A DNA stretch of 64,000 bases from Chloroflexota bacterium (GCA_019637815.1 JAHBUZ010000004.1:62001-126000), one strand, 5' to 3'; shown: positions 1 through 9,640, numbered from the stretch's first letter. Program-made: numbers and translations. Notes: generated by a model not told the origin, from the sequence alone.

Positions 1-643
1 CGGCGACCCGGCCACTCCTGGCCTTGGGATCGACCCGGAGGCGCTGGCGCCGTTCCTGGCACGTCTCGACCCACGGGAGGTCGCACTGGTCCGCCAACAG
101 GTGACCCGACGGCTCAACGCACCGGTCGCGTCCTCGGCGGGTCGGCTGTTCGACGCGGTCGCCGCGCTCCTGGGCATCCGGGACGTCGCCGAGTTCGAGG
201 CCCAAGCCGCCATCGACCTGGAGCTCGCCGCGGGCGACCGGGTGGCCGTCCCGCTCGCGTATCGCATCGGGCGGGTCGATGGCCTGCTGGTCTATGACCC
301 CCGGCCCACGCTGACAGCGCTCGTCGCCGCGCTCGCCGATGGCGCGCGCCCGACGGCCCTCGCGGCGAGCTTCCAGGAGACGATCGCGCTCGTGACGCGT
401 GAGTTGCTCGCCGAGACCCGCACGATGACCGGCATCCGGACCGTGTGCCTGTCCGGCGGCGTGTTCCAGAACCGCCGGCTCGCCTCGGTCCTGCTCCGAC
501 GGCTCGCGCGCGATGGCTTCGAGGTGTTCATCGATCGGCTGGTGCCGGTCAACGACGGTGGTGTCTCGTACGGGCAGGCGGCCATCGCGGCCGCCGTGCT
601 CGCCGCGGGTGGCCGCGGACCGACCGACAGCTGGGAGGGCTGA
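1..643 (+). CDS. hypF: Carbamoyltransferase HypF, C-terminal part (5' end outside window)
   Basis: HypF makes the carbamoyl group that becomes the cyanide ligands of the [NiFe]-hydrogenase active site and passes it to HypE. The reading frame is open from the left edge and ends in TGA at 641-643; only about 213 C-terminal residues are visible. They carry the Kae1-like domain signatures SGGVFQNRRL and VNDGGVSYGQA and the upstream SSAGRLFDAVAALLG block typical of HypF. The stop lies 5 bp before hypC, with a GGAGGG Shine-Dalgarno inside the hypF end (634-639). The remaining domains (acylphosphatase, zinc fingers, YrdC) must lie to the left and cannot be checked here. Confidence 0.95.
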   Translation, partial: GDPATPGLGIDPEALAPFLARLDPREVALVRQQVTRRLNAPVASSAGRLFDAVAALLGIRDVAEFEAQAAIDLELAAGDRVAVPLAYRIGRVDGLLVYDPRPTLTALVAALADGARPTALAASFQETIALVTRELLAETRTMTGIRTVCLSGGVFQNRRLASVLLRRLARDGFEVFIDRLVPVNDGGVSYGQAAIAAAVLAAGGRGPTDSWEG

Positions 644-648
644 TCAGG

Positions 649-981
649 ATGTGTCTCGGGATCCCCGGGCGCGTGACCGAGATCCGCGACGACGGCGGGC
701 TCGCCATGTGCAAGGTCGACTTCGGCGGTGTGCGCAAGGACGCGTGTCTCGCCTACCTGCCGGACACCGCGGTGGGCGACTACGTCATCGTCCACGTCGG
801 CTTCGCCATCTCGCGGGTGGACGAAGCAGAGGCGCTCCGGACCCTTGAGATCCTGGGCACCATGGGTGTCATCGAGCCGGAGCTGGCGACCATGGGACCG
901 GGCATGAGCGAGCCAGCCATCGTGGACGAGGAGCTGGCCTTCCGAGCGCCCGCGCCATCCCTCAGAGCACCCGCGTCATGA
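649..981 (+). CDS. hypC: Hydrogenase maturation chaperone HypC
   Basis: A protein of 110 residues starting MCLGIPGRV, the HypC/HupF signature in which Cys2 is essential for shuttling the Fe(CN)2CO group with HypD to the hydrogenase large subunit. The start at 649 is chosen because the family invariably begins M-C, and a GGAGGG ribosome site lies 9 bp upstream. A longer in-frame extension exists but has no HypC similarity. The C-terminal tail of about 30 residues beyond the OB-fold core is longer than in the shortest homologues. The stop overlaps the hypD start as ATGA. Confidence 0.96.
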   Translation: MCLGIPGRVTEIRDDGGLAMCKVDFGGVRKDACLAYLPDTAVGDYVIVHVGFAISRVDEAEALRTLEILGTMGVIEPELATMGPGMSEPAIVDEELAFRAPAPSLRAPAS

Positions 982-2132
982 AGTACCTCGACGAGTACCG
1001 CGATCCCGTCCTCGCGCGCAAGCTGCTCGCGGAGATCCATCGCATCACGACGCGCCCGTGGACGCTCATGGAGGTGTGTGGCGGGCAGACCCACACCATC
1101 GTCAAGCAGGGCATCGATGAGGCGCTCCCGGCGGGTGTCCGGATGATCCACGGCCCTGGCTGCCCGGTGTGCGTGACGCCACTGGAGCAGGTGGACAAGG
1201 CGCTCGCCATCGCCGCCCGACCGGGCGTCATCTTCACGAGCTACGGCGACATGCTGCGCGTCCCGGGCTCCACCACGGACCTGCTCGCACTCAAGGCGCG
1301 TGGCGCGGATGTGCGCATCGTCTATTCCCCGCTCGATGCGGTCCGGATCGCGACCGCGCACCCGGACCACGAGGTGGTCTTCTTCGCCGTCGGCTTCGAG
1401 ACGACCGCGCCGGCGAACGCCATGGCCGTCGCCGAGGCCGCGCGACGAGGCATCACGAACTTCAGCGTGCTCGTGTCGCACGTGCTGGTGCCGCCGGCCA
1501 TGACCGCGCTCCTGGACTCGCCTACCAACCAGGTCCAGGGCTTCCTCGCGGCGGGTCACGTGTGCGCGATCATGGGCTGGACCGAGTACGAACCCATCGC
1601 CGCGCGATACCGGGTGCCCATCGTGGTCACCGGCTTCGAGCCGCTGGACCTGCTGGAGGGCATCCTGATGGCCATCCGCCAGCTCGAGGAGGGCCGATCC
1701 GAGGTGGAGAACCAGTACGTCCGCGCGGTCCGGCGTGAGGGCGTGCCGCTCGCCCAGCAGCAGGTCCTGGAGGTGTTCGAGATCGGTGCCCGCAAGTGGC
1801 GCGGCATCGGGGAGATCCCGCATTCCGGGTACCGGCTGCGACCGGAGTACGCGAGCTTCGATGCCGAGCAGCGCTTCGATGTCGCGGCCATCGCCACCAA
1901 CGAGCATCCCGCCTGTATCGCTGGGGCGATCCTCACCGGGGAACGGACCCCGCTCGACTGCACCGCGTACGGCACCCTCTGTACGCCCCGCCAGCCGCTC
2001 GGCGCCCCGATGGTCAGCTCCGAGGGGACCTGCGCCGCGTTCCACGCGGCCCGCCGCGGTCTGGCGACGACCGGCGGCTTCAGCCCCGCCCAACCCCTGG
2101 TGATGACCACTGGCACGGGAGGTGCAGCATGA
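978..2132 (+). CDS. hypD: Hydrogenase formation protein HypD
   Basis: HypD is the [4Fe-4S] scaffold on which the Fe(CN)2CO moiety is assembled with HypC. The 384-residue protein shows the conserved CGGQTH (Cys34), GPGCPVC (Cys62, Cys65) and a C-terminal cysteine set ([30 protein letters not shown]) that ligates the cluster. Length is normal for the family. It overlaps hypC and hypE by 4 bp each, implying translational coupling and equimolar expression of the HypCD-HypE complex. Confidence 0.97.
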   Translation: MKYLDEYRDPVLARKLLAEIHRITTRPWTLMEVCGGQTHTIVKQGIDEALPAGVRMIHGPGCPVCVTPLEQVDKALAIAARPGVIFTSYGDMLRVPGSTTDLLALKARGADVRIVYSPLDAVRIATAHPDHEVVFFAVGFETTAPANAMAVAEAARRGITNFSVLVSHVLVPPAMTALLDSPTNQVQGFLAAGHVCAIMGWTEYEPIAARYRVPIVVTGFEPLDLLEGILMAIRQLEEGRSEVENQYVRAVRREGVPLAQQQVLEVFEIGARKWRGIGEIPHSGYRLRPEYASFDAEQRFDVAAIATNEHPACIAGAILTGERTPLDCTAYGTLCTPRQPLGAPMVSSEGTCAAFHAARRGLATTGGFSPAQPLVMTTGTGGAA

Positions 2133-3229
2133 CCGTCCAGGATCCAACGCTGACGGTGACGGCCGAGTCGCCCGTCACGATCGAGACGGACGACCTCAGC
2201 TGTCCCGCACCGATCCCGGAGGATGCCCGGGTGATCCTGGGGCACGGCTCCGGTGGGCAGCTGTCCAATCTGCTCATCCGGGATGTGCTCGCCCCGGCGC
2301 TCGGCGATGCGTCCCCGGGCGGGGTGCTCAACGACGCCGCGGTGCTGGATGTGGCCGGCGCGCGGCTCGCCTTCACCACCGATTCGTTCGTGGTCTCACC
2401 ACTCCGATTCCCGGGCGGCGACATCGGTGAGCTGGCCGTGAACGGCACCATCAACGACCTCGCCATGATGGGTGCCCGGCCGGTCGCGCTCAGCCTGGCC
2501 TATGTCATCGAGGAAGGGCTGCCGCTCGAGGAGCTGCGGTCCATCACGGCGTCGGCCGCCGCAGCGGCGAAGCGTGCGGGCGTGCGCATCGTGACCGGCG
2601 ACACCAAGGTGGTCGATCGAGGCGCCGCGGACCGGCTGTTCGTCAACACGTCCGGGATCGGTGTGGTGCCGGAGGGCGTGGCGCCATCCGCTGACCGGGC
2701 GCGTGCTGGGGACGCGATCCTGCTCTCAGGAGCGATCGGGCTCCATGGCGTGGCCATCATGAGCGTCCGCGAGGGCCTCGAGTTCGAGGTGGAGATCGCG
2801 TCCGACACCCAGTCGCTGGGGGGTCTCGTCGCGGCCATGCTCGCGGTCGAGCCGGATCTCCACGTGCTCCGGGATCCGACCCGCGGCGGCCTCGCGTCAG
2901 CGCTGAACGAGATCGCGGCGGCATCCGGCGTCGGCATGGTGCTCGATGAGCCGGCGCTGCCCATCCCGGGACCCGTCCGGGCCGCGTGCGAGTTCCTGGG
3001 CCTGGATCCGCTCCACGTCGCGAACGAGGGCAAGCTCGTGGCCATCGTGCCGACGGATGCCGCGGATGCGGTGCTCGCCGCGATGCGAGCGACCCCGGAG
3101 GGCGCCCAGGCCGTGCGCATCGGCACGGTGGTCGCCGATCACCCGGGGATGGTCACCATGCGCACCCTGGTGGGCAGCGAACGCATCGTGGACATGCTCG
3201 TCGGCGAGCAGCTGCCACGCATCTGCTGA
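2129..3229 (+). CDS. hypE: Hydrogenase maturation factor HypE (carbamoyl dehydratase)
   Basis: HypE dehydrates the carbamoyl group on its C-terminal cysteine to a thiocyanate, the source of the cyanide ligands. The 366-residue protein has the PurM/AIR-synthase fold features: [12 protein letters not shown] near residue 35, [24 protein letters not shown], and ends in the diagnostic PRIC with the terminal acceptor Cys. An extra 30-35 residues precede the usual HypE start; a later start cannot be excluded, but ATG 2129 overlaps the hypD stop (ATGA), which favours it. No structural hydrogenase gene follows, so any would have to be upstream or elsewhere. Confidence 0.96.
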   Translation: MTVQDPTLTVTAESPVTIETDDLSCPAPIPEDARVILGHGSGGQLSNLLIRDVLAPALGDASPGGVLNDAAVLDVAGARLAFTTDSFVVSPLRFPGGDIGELAVNGTINDLAMMGARPVALSLAYVIEEGLPLEELRSITASAAAAAKRAGVRIVTGDTKVVDRGAADRLFVNTSGIGVVPEGVAPSADRARAGDAILLSGAIGLHGVAIMSVREGLEFEVEIASDTQSLGGLVAAMLAVEPDLHVLRDPTRGGLASALNEIAAASGVGMVLDEPALPIPGPVRAACEFLGLDPLHVANEGKLVAIVPTDAADAVLAAMRATPEGAQAVRIGTVVADHPGMVTMRTLVGSERIVDMLVGEQLPRIC

Positions 3230-3241
3230 AGCTGGTCCGCG

Positions 3242-4108
3242 TCAGAGCTCCCGGCGCCTGAAGGCGAGCACGCCACCCGCGAGCACCAGCACGATCCACG
3301 CGATGGACCACAGGACCGCCTCCGTCGGCACGGGCGTGAGCGCCACGAACGGGTCGTATGCGTAGCTCCCCCGGTCCACGCCGCGTGCCAGGAGCTGGAT
3401 GATGGGCGGCTCGAGGCCGTGGATGACGCCCCGCCACAGCAGGTCCGTGGGGAACAGGAAGCGCACGATGTCGAGCGTCGGCACGATCGCCTGGGCACGC
3501 AGCAGTCCGGCCACCGACCCCAGGAACCCACCCAGCCATGCCCCGCCGAAGGCGACCACCGCGATGGCGCCAGCGCTCATGGACGGCAGCCGCGTGCCGA
3601 GCGCGAGCGCCAGGGTCAGCGTCGCGATCGACTGGCCGACGAGACACGCGATCGCGGTCACCGGATCGGGTGGCACGTATCCGGAGACGAGGGCGACGAC
3701 CCCGATCGCGAGCGCCGCGGAAACCACCGCATAGCCACCCGTCACCAGCGACAGCCCCAGCCACCGGCCGAGGACGAGGTCCGCCCGGGAGATCGGTCGG
3801 GCCAGCATCGCGAGCGCGACCCCGGATTCCACGTCCGACGCGACGGCGGGCGCCGCGAGGAACGCCCCGGACATCGCGAGCACGAAGCTGAACATGAACG
3901 CGATGATCACGAGCACCTGCGAGACACCGAGCATGACGCGCGCCTCGTCCATGCCCGAGTCACGCGCCTGCGCGACCAGCTGGGTGACCACCCAGCCCAC
4001 GAACAGGACGCTCACGGCCGACAGCCCCAGGAGCACCCACAGGAGCCGTCGGCGCAGCACCTCCCGGAGCGTCAGCTCCGTGATGACCAGGATCGCGCGG
4101 ATGCTCAT
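3242..4108 (-). CDS. ABC-2 type exporter permease subunit
   Basis: A polytopic membrane protein of 288 residues with about six hydrophobic segments (first near residues 24-45, then 65-90, 112-140, 150-170, 178-200 and a C-terminal segment ending in FRRREL). The layout is that of ABC-2 permeases of the NosY/CcmB-like group that pair with a single ATPase. The ATG overlaps the stop of the upstream ATPase gene (4105-4108), so the two are almost certainly one transporter. Substrate is not evident from the sequence. Confidence 0.85.
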   Translation of the reverse strand: MSIRAILVITELTLREVLRRRLLWVLLGLSAVSVLFVGWVVTQLVAQARDSGMDEARVMLGVSQVLVIIAFMFSFVLAMSGAFLAAPAVASDVESGVALAMLARPISRADLVLGRWLGLSLVTGGYAVVSAALAIGVVALVSGYVPPDPVTAIACLVGQSIATLTLALALGTRLPSMSAGAIAVVAFGGAWLGGFLGSVAGLLRAQAIVPTLDIVRFLFPTDLLWRGVIHGLEPPIIQLLARGVDRGSYAYDPFVALTPVPTEAVLWSIAWIVLVLAGGVLAFRRREL

Positions 4109-5082
4109 GACGGTGGTTCGTCCGTCGGCGGACCCACGGGTCCGGTCATGACCGGCAGACGGAACTGTTCGGTGGCCTCGGTGACCCCGGTCCGGACGAG
4201 CTGGAGGAAGAGATCCTCGAGCGACCGCTGGACGGGCTCCACCGCGAACAGTCGGCCGCCCGCCGCGATCACCGCCGCGACCACCTCCGGGGTGCGTTCC
4301 AGCTCCATCGGATGGATGAGCAGCCCATCCTGCTCCAGGGTCACGGGCCCGAAGCGACGCAGGACGGACACCGGGTCCGCGAGTCCCGCGACGGCGACCC
4401 GCAGCGACGGCGCGCCGACCAGCTGCCGCACGCTGCCGGACGCGATGGCCCGCCCGCGATGGACGATGACCACCTCGTCACAGACGCGCTCCACCTCGCC
4501 CAGGAGATGCGAGTTGAGGATCACCGCGGCGCCCCGACCGCGCAGCGCCCGGATGATGGCGCGCACGTCATCCCGGCCCACCGGGTCGAGCGCGGAGGTC
4601 GGCTCATCGAGGATCACGAGGTCCGGTTCGCCGAGCAGCGCGACGCCCAGGCCCAGTCGCTGCTGCATGCCCTTGGACAGGTCCCCCACCCGGTCACCGG
4701 CGCGGCCGAGCAGCCCCACGATGCCGAGCGCCTGGTCGATCTGGTCGGACCACGTCCCGCGGGGCAGATCCGCGAGCCGACAGTGCAGCCGCAGCAGCTC
4801 CCGTGCCGTGAGCCACGCCGGGTAGCGGAACAGCTCCGGCAGATAGCCGATCCGCTGCCGGGCCCGTCGGTCGCCGAGGGGTAGCCCCAGGACGCTGCCG
4901 GTCCCCGCGGTCGGTCGTGCGAGGCCCAGCAGCAGCTTGACCGCGGTCGTCTTGCCCGCGCCGTTGGGGCCCAGGAGCCCCAGCACCTGACCCGGCGCGA
5001 CCGCGAGGTCCAGCGAATCGAGCGCGGTGCGATGCCCGTACAGCTTGCGCAGTCCGGTCGCGCGGACCACGAGGTCGCTCAT
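4105..5082 (-). CDS. ABC transporter ATP-binding protein
   Basis: A 325-residue ABC ATPase. Walker A is GPNGAGKTT (about residues 38-46), the signature is LSKGMQQRLG and Walker B is LVILDEPTSALDP; the switch His lies in ILNSHLLGEVE. The C-terminal 90 residues form the accessory domain common in NosF/CcmA-type exporters. It overlaps the permease by 4 bp downstream and the ThpR-like gene by 4 bp upstream, so it sits in the middle of a tightly packed operon. Confidence 0.93.
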   Translation of the reverse strand: MSDLVVRATGLRKLYGHRTALDSLDLAVAPGQVLGLLGPNGAGKTTAVKLLLGLARPTAGTGSVLGLPLGDRRARQRIGYLPELFRYPAWLTARELLRLHCRLADLPRGTWSDQIDQALGIVGLLGRAGDRVGDLSKGMQQRLGLGVALLGEPDLVILDEPTSALDPVGRDDVRAIIRALRGRGAAVILNSHLLGEVERVCDEVVIVHRGRAIASGSVRQLVGAPSLRVAVAGLADPVSVLRRFGPVTLEQDGLLIHPMELERTPEVVAAVIAAGGRLFAVEPVQRSLEDLFLQLVRTGVTEATEQFRLPVMTGPVGPPTDEPPS

Positions 5083-5672
5083 CGGTCCGCACCGGCGGAC
5101 AGGACCGACGCGCCCAGGGTCGCCTCTGCGATGGACTCATAGCGTGACCCGGCGGGGGTGCCCGTGAAGGAGCGGTACAGGACGCCACGGTCCGCCTGCC
5201 ACGTCGCATGGACGTGGCCGGGGCCGCCGCCCCGGAGCGCCGCCACCAGGTCCGCCGATCCGCGTCGCGCGACCGTCAGGTGTGGCCGCGGCCGGGCCTT
5301 GGGCGGGGATGCGAGGACATCGGTGGGCAGCAGCGCATCGATGGCATCGGCGAGCGCCGCGACCTGCTGCTCGCCACGACCCACCTCCAGCCAGACGGCA
5401 TCGGACCGCCCCTGCATCCCGCCGGCGCCGGACACCTCCACCTCGAAGGGGGCAGCGATGGCGGCAGCCGACCGGAGCGCAGCCTCGATCGCGCCGACCC
5501 GATCACTCGGGATGCTGCCCAGGAACCGCAGCGTCAAGTGGTACTGCGCCGCAGCCGTCCAGCGCGTCCCGGGATACGCACGACGGAACGGCGCGAGCGC
5601 GTCGTGCAGCGTCCTCGCGATCGCCGCCGGGACGGGCAGCGCGAGGAACAGTCGCCAGCGATCGGGGTCCAT
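5079..5672 (-). CDS. thpR: RNA 2',3'-cyclic phosphodiesterase (2H family)
   Basis: A 2H phosphoesterase of 197 residues, the family formerly called 2'-5' RNA ligase, which opens 2',3'-cyclic phosphate ends of RNA. Both catalytic HxTx motifs are present: YHLTLRFLG near residue 47 and PHLTVARRG near residue 130. The start ATG at 5670-5672 begins MDPDRWRLFLALP, the usual ThpR N-terminus; the open frame runs further upstream but that part is low-complexity Arg/Pro. The stop overlaps the ABC ATPase start by 4 bp, and the HAD gene ends 14 bp upstream. Confidence 0.9.
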   Translation of the reverse strand: MDPDRWRLFLALPVPAAIARTLHDALAPFRRAYPGTRWTAAAQYHLTLRFLGSIPSDRVGAIEAALRSAAAIAAPFEVEVSGAGGMQGRSDAVWLEVGRGEQQVAALADAIDALLPTDVLASPPKARPRPHLTVARRGSADLVAALRGGGPGHVHATWQADRGVLYRSFTGTPAGSRYESIAEATLGASVLSAGADR

Positions 5673-5686
5673 CGCGCCGGGCGGCC

Positions 5687-6478
5687 TCAGTCGGACGGGA
5701 CGGCGGCTGGTCGATCGCCGGGCCGGTCGATGCCCAGGAGGTCGAGGAGGTCCCAGAGGTCCCCGATGCACGGCGGATCGTCCGCGAGCGAGGATCGGCC
5801 GCTGATGGACGTGGACGCACCACCGGGTCCCGGTGCACGCTGCACGAGCACCGGCTGGATGCCGACCCCCCGGGCACCCACGACGTCAGCCGGCACCGAG
5901 TCACCGATATGGAGCGCCCGGTCCGGTGTCACGCGCATGACCTCGAGGGCGTGGTGGAAGATGCCCGCCGAGGGCTTCAGGTAGCCCACCCGGTCGCTGA
6001 TGACCAGCGCCTCGAAGTGGCGGGCGAGCTCCAGGGTGTGGATGAGCTCCGGCGCCGACCAGCCCCAGTTGGAGATGATGGCGAGTCTGATCCCGGCGTC
6101 CTGGAGCGCGTCGAGGGCCGGTGGCACGTCCGGGAACACCCACCACGATGCCCGCTCCGCGAACGCGGCCTCCAGCGAGCGGAAGAACCGGTCCGGCGGC
6201 ACCGGCCGACCGAGCCGCTCGAGGACCTGGGTGTCGAAGCGCTTCAGCCGCTGGTACGACGCCTCGGCGGAGGCCTCGAAGGGCCCCTCCACGTGGTCGC
6301 CGTTGTTGCCGAACGTCGCCTCGAGCGCGTCCCGCAGCGCGTCTGGTGCCACCTCCACGCCGTGCGCGGCGAGGACACCCCGATACACCGCGGACCACGA
6401 CGGATGCGCGCGGATGAGGGTGTCGCCGAGGTCCAGGAACACGACCTCGGGGCGGGGCTGGATGCGTCGCTCGGGCAC
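5687..6478 (-). CDS. HAD-superfamily hydrolase
   Basis: A 263-residue protein with all four HAD motifs: DLGDTLI (motif I, but the first Asp is followed by Leu-Gly before the second), IISNWGW (II), KPSAGIF with the Lys (III) and HIGDSVPADVVGA (IV). The helical cap inserted after motif I is of the size found in haloacid-dehalogenase or phosphoglycolate-phosphatase-like enzymes. The substrate cannot be read from the sequence. The start is GTG at 6476-6478, supported by a -10-like TAGACT 6 nt upstream (leaderless arrangement). It heads the operon HAD-thpR-ABC. Confidence 0.87.
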   Translation of the reverse strand: MPERRIQPRPEVVFLDLGDTLIRAHPSWSAVYRGVLAAHGVEVAPDALRDALEATFGNNGDHVEGPFEASAEASYQRLKRFDTQVLERLGRPVPPDRFFRSLEAAFAERASWWVFPDVPPALDALQDAGIRLAIISNWGWSAPELIHTLELARHFEALVISDRVGYLKPSAGIFHHALEVMRVTPDRALHIGDSVPADVVGARGVGIQPVLVQRAPGPGGASTSISGRSSLADDPPCIGDLWDLLDLLGIDRPGDRPAAVPSD

Positions 6479-6490
6479 CCGGGCAGTCTA
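6479..6490 (-). promoter_or_regulatory. Predicted leaderless -10 element of the HAD operon
   Basis: TAGACT at 6485-6490 (minus strand) is followed by 6 nt and the GTG start codon. No Shine-Dalgarno is present. The same spacing recurs at four other genes in this window (see finding). Confidence 0.5.
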
Positions 6491-6545
6491 TCGGCCCGCG
6501 CGATCGGCGAGCCGGACCCGCGTACCACCCGAGGGAGCTGCGACG

Positions 6546-7961
6546 TCAGTCGTTGTAGAGGCGCTCCTCGATGAGCTTCTCCTGGACGGTGCGGCCGTTG
6601 GGGTCGAAGCAGGAGAACTCGAAGTGCTTCTCGAACTCGAGGTCCACGGCATTCTGGCCACCGCGGTTCTTCTCGACGCTAGCGACCACCCAGTCCCGGA
6701 AGCGCTGCGCGTGGTGCGGGTTGAACTCGATGTTCACCTTCGCCACGATCTGGTACTTCTCGTTGAGGATGAGGATGATGTCCGCCTCGTAGTTGATGGC
6801 GGACGAGCCCCGCAGGTGGTGGTTCCGTAGTCGCGAGGCCTTGAGGCCGTCCTTGTCCGCCGCCACGATGGAGATCATCGGGCAGTCGTTCTGGAGCGCC
6901 ACGTCCTTGAGACCGTTGACCACGTAGGTCACCTTCTCGGTCTCGGACGGCGGCTCGGGGATGACGGGCACCTTCTGCATGTAGTCGATGAACACCACCA
7001 GCCGCCGGTCGCCCGAGAGCTCCTTGTAGCGCTTGATGAGGTGGTCGAGGTTCTCGACGGTGTTCTTGGTCTGCGAGCCACGCAGCAGGAACAGGTTGGG
7101 GCCGTAGCGTGCGAGGCGCTCGAGCGCGGGTCGCAGCCGGGGGTTCGCCATCAGGTCCGCGTAGCCGTCGCCGCCCTGGGCGAGCCAGGTGCTGAGGATC
7201 TCGTTGCGCACGTCCTGGAGCTTGATGCCCTGGATGCGCCCCGGCAGCGAGGAGAGCGCCGACTCCATCGCGATGATGCGGTTGAGGAGGTACTCCTCGT
7301 CATGCTCGTAGCAGACGTACAGCACGCTCGCCTGACCGCCCATCACGATGTTGCGGGCCATCTGGACGGACATCGTGGTCTTCCCGGTGCCCTGCGCACC
7401 GCCGATGAGCAGCAGCTCCCCCGCGCGCAGGCCGCCGCCGATGGTCTTGTCGAGCGGCGTGAAGCCGAGCGGCACCGGCTGGTACTGGTCGACATCACCC
7501 TGGGCCACCTTGCCGGCCAGCGTGGTCAGCACCTGCGTGGCGCTCCGCGGGATGGTGTTCCCGGTCGCGCCCGGCACCGTCCAGTCGATGTCCTGGGCAG
7601 GCAGCGGCGCCTCGGCGATCGGGGCGTACTCGTCGTAGCCGGCGCCCGGATAGCCCGCGTCGGGATAGCCTGCCTCGGGACCCGGCACGTAGCCCGGCAC
7701 CGGATAGCCGTCAGGACCGATGGGCGGCATCGGCCCGGGGCCGTACCCGGGCATCGCGGCCGGCGGCCAGGCAGGCACCGGACCGTCCCACGCCTGGGGC
7801 GGCGCACCGGCCTCCGGCGTCCAGCCGGCAGGCGGCATCGGGACCTCGGCCGGCGGGCCATCACCAGCGGGCATCGTGGCGGTCGCCCAGTCGCCGGGCA
7901 CGGCCGCAGGAGCGACCTCGGACGGCGCTGGGGCGGCGTTGCGGTTCCGGATCAGGTTCAC
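6546..7961 (-). CDS. DnaB-like helicase C-terminal-domain ATPase with disordered N-terminus
   Basis: A 471-residue protein. Residues 1 to about 135 are Pro/Gly/Ala/Tyr-rich low complexity; residues 165-455 form a RecA/DnaB-C ATPase with Walker A GGAQGTGKTT (about 188-196), an EHDEEYLLNRI segment after strand 2, and VVFIDYMQKV as Walker B. The N-terminal primase-interacting domain of a replicative DnaB is absent, so this is probably not the main replicative helicase. The GTG start MNLIRNRNAA has no clear ribosome site. It is flanked by unrelated genes, so its partner is unknown; RadA/KaiC-like roles are alternatives. Confidence 0.8.
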   Translation of the reverse strand: MNLIRNRNAAPAPSEVAPAAVPGDWATATMPAGDGPPAEVPMPPAGWTPEAGAPPQAWDGPVPAWPPAAMPGYGPGPMPPIGPDGYPVPGYVPGPEAGYPDAGYPGAGYDEYAPIAEAPLPAQDIDWTVPGATGNTIPRSATQVLTTLAGKVAQGDVDQYQPVPLGFTPLDKTIGGGLRAGELLLIGGAQGTGKTTMSVQMARNIVMGGQASVLYVCYEHDEEYLLNRIIAMESALSSLPGRIQGIKLQDVRNEILSTWLAQGGDGYADLMANPRLRPALERLARYGPNLFLLRGSQTKNTVENLDHLIKRYKELSGDRRLVVFIDYMQKVPVIPEPPSETEKVTYVVNGLKDVALQNDCPMISIVAADKDGLKASRLRNHHLRGSSAINYEADIILILNEKYQIVAKVNIEFNPHHAQRFRDWVVASVEKNRGGQNAVDLEFEKHFEFSCFDPNGRTVQEKLIEERLYND

Positions 7962-8133
7962 GGCGTCTCGCAGCTGCGGCTGTCAGGGACAGGTCGTCCC
8001 GATCACGGACGCTATCAGCGCCGGACCGCACGCCGACACTCGCCGGACCTCCTACCTCCACACCCCATCCGTACCAACCGGACCGCCCAGCGCGACCTCA
8101 CGCGCCGTGGTGGGCCGTCGGTCGGAGCAGCCC

Positions 8134-9528
8134 CTACCGCGGCAGGTCGGCGAGCGCCTGCCAGTAGCGCACGACCGTGCGTGCGCCGCCCTCGTAGTTG
8201 GCGAGGACCATCGATTCGTTGGGCGCGTGCGCCTGGTCATCGGGGTTGGTGAAACCGACCAGCGCGACCGGCAGCCCCAGGATGGTCCCGAACGAGGCGC
8301 CCGCCGGGATCGAGCCGCCCTCGTACAGGTAGTACGGCTCCTCGCCGAAGACCTCTCGGAGACATGTCGCGGCGGCAGCCACCGCAGGGTGACCGATGTC
8401 CACGAGGCTCCACATCCCGTGGTTGAGGGGTCGCACGTCCACCCGGACCCCCGGCACCGGGACCGCGAGGATCGCATCCCGCACCCGCTCGAACGTGCGT
8501 TCCGGGTCCATGTCCGCCACCAGGCGGCAGCTGATCTTGGCATGCGCGTGGGCCGGGATGATGGTCTTGCTCCCCTCCCCCTGGAAGCCGCCCCACAGGC
8601 CGTTGACATCGAGCGTGGGTCGCGCGCCACGCCGCTCGAGGGGCAGGAAGCCTGCCTCGCCGAACAGCTCCGGCACGCCGATGCCCGCCGCGAACTCCGC
8701 CTCGTCCAGGGGCAGGCGCTGGAACTGGGCGTGCACCTCGGGCGTGATGGGCCGGACCTCGTCGTAGAAGCTGGGCACCGCGACCGTGCCGTCGTCGTTG
8801 CGGAGCGCGGCGATGATCCGGGCCAGCGCGTTCGCCGGGTTCTGGACGTTGCCGCCCCACGTCCCCGAGTGGAGGTCCACGTCCGGCCCGGTCACATCCA
8901 CCTGGAGGTACGTCAGGCCACGCAGGCCGACCGTGATGGCAGGGTGGTTCCCCTCGAAGAAGCCGGTGTCGCTGATGACCGCCAGGTCCGCCGAGAGGCG
9001 GTGTCGATTGTCCCGGAGCCAGCCATCGAAGTGGGTCGAGCCGGATTCCTCCTCGCCCTCGAACACGTAGCGCACGTTGATGGGCAGCCGGCCCTCCATC
9101 TCCAGCCAGGCACGGGCGGCCCAGGCGTGGAGATGCACCTGGCCCTTGTCGTCCGCCGCACCGCGGGCGAAGATCCGACCGTCCTCGATGCGCGGATCGA
9201 ACGGCGGTCGCACCCACAGGTCCAGGGGGTCCACCGGCTGGACGTCATAGTGGCCATAGACCAGCACCGTGGGGGCGCCCTCGGCGTGCAGCCAGTCCGC
9301 GTACACGATGGGGTGACCCCCGGTCGGCGACACCTCGACGTGCTCCAGGCCCCACCGCTCCAGCCGTTCCGCGAGGAAGCGCGCCGCGGCTTCGGTGTCC
9401 GCGTCGTGCTCGGAGAGCGTGCCGATGGACGGGATGCGCAGGAACTCCACGTAGTCCCCGAGCCGCTCGTCGGCGGTGCGGTCGAGGAACGCGTCAAGAC
9501 GCGCGATGGTGTCGGTCTGGTCGGTCAT
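8134..9528 (-). CDS. M20-family dipeptidase
   Basis: A 464-residue zinc peptidase of the M20 dipeptidase (carnosinase/CNDP-like) branch. Metal and catalytic motifs are visible: VYGHYDVQP, ARGAADDKGQ, FEGEEESGS and a C-terminal YLYEGGSIPAG region that closes the site. A lid/dimerisation domain (LHSGTWGGNVQNPANALA) is present as expected. Length is normal. It probably acts on dipeptides in the cytoplasm. ATG 9528 is preceded by GGGAG 4 nt upstream. It lies downstream of ftsH, separated by the repeat-bearing spacer 9529-9857. Confidence 0.92.
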   Translation of the reverse strand: MTDQTDTIARLDAFLDRTADERLGDYVEFLRIPSIGTLSEHDADTEAAARFLAERLERWGLEHVEVSPTGGHPIVYADWLHAEGAPTVLVYGHYDVQPVDPLDLWVRPPFDPRIEDGRIFARGAADDKGQVHLHAWAARAWLEMEGRLPINVRYVFEGEEESGSTHFDGWLRDNRHRLSADLAVISDTGFFEGNHPAITVGLRGLTYLQVDVTGPDVDLHSGTWGGNVQNPANALARIIAALRNDDGTVAVPSFYDEVRPITPEVHAQFQRLPLDEAEFAAGIGVPELFGEAGFLPLERRGARPTLDVNGLWGGFQGEGSKTIIPAHAHAKISCRLVADMDPERTFERVRDAILAVPVPGVRVDVRPLNHGMWSLVDIGHPAVAAAATCLREVFGEEPYYLYEGGSIPAGASFGTILGLPVALVGFTNPDDQAHAPNESMVLANYEGGARTVVRYWQALADLPR

Positions 9529-9601
9529 GGGTCTCCCGGACGAGCGTGCAGGGCGCCACGCATCGTGACGCCCCGCAAGGGTAGCGGTGACGAGTGCCGG
9601 C

Positions 9602-9617
9602 CGGCGGTGATCCGCCG
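9602..9617 (-). terminator. Possible hairpin between ftsH and the dipeptidase gene
   Basis: A perfect 6-bp stem CGGCGG/CCGCCG with a TGAT loop, located between the end of ftsH and the dipeptidase start. It has no T-tract, so it may equally be a processing or stability hairpin. Confidence 0.3.
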
Positions 9618-9640
9618 CCTCACGTCAGGACCGCCGCCTC

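Noticed and set aside
780..2147. Long minus-strand open frame over hypC-hypD
   Set aside because: Antisense shadow of strongly recognised hypC and hypD genes; composition is Arg/Gly/His-rich with no family signature.
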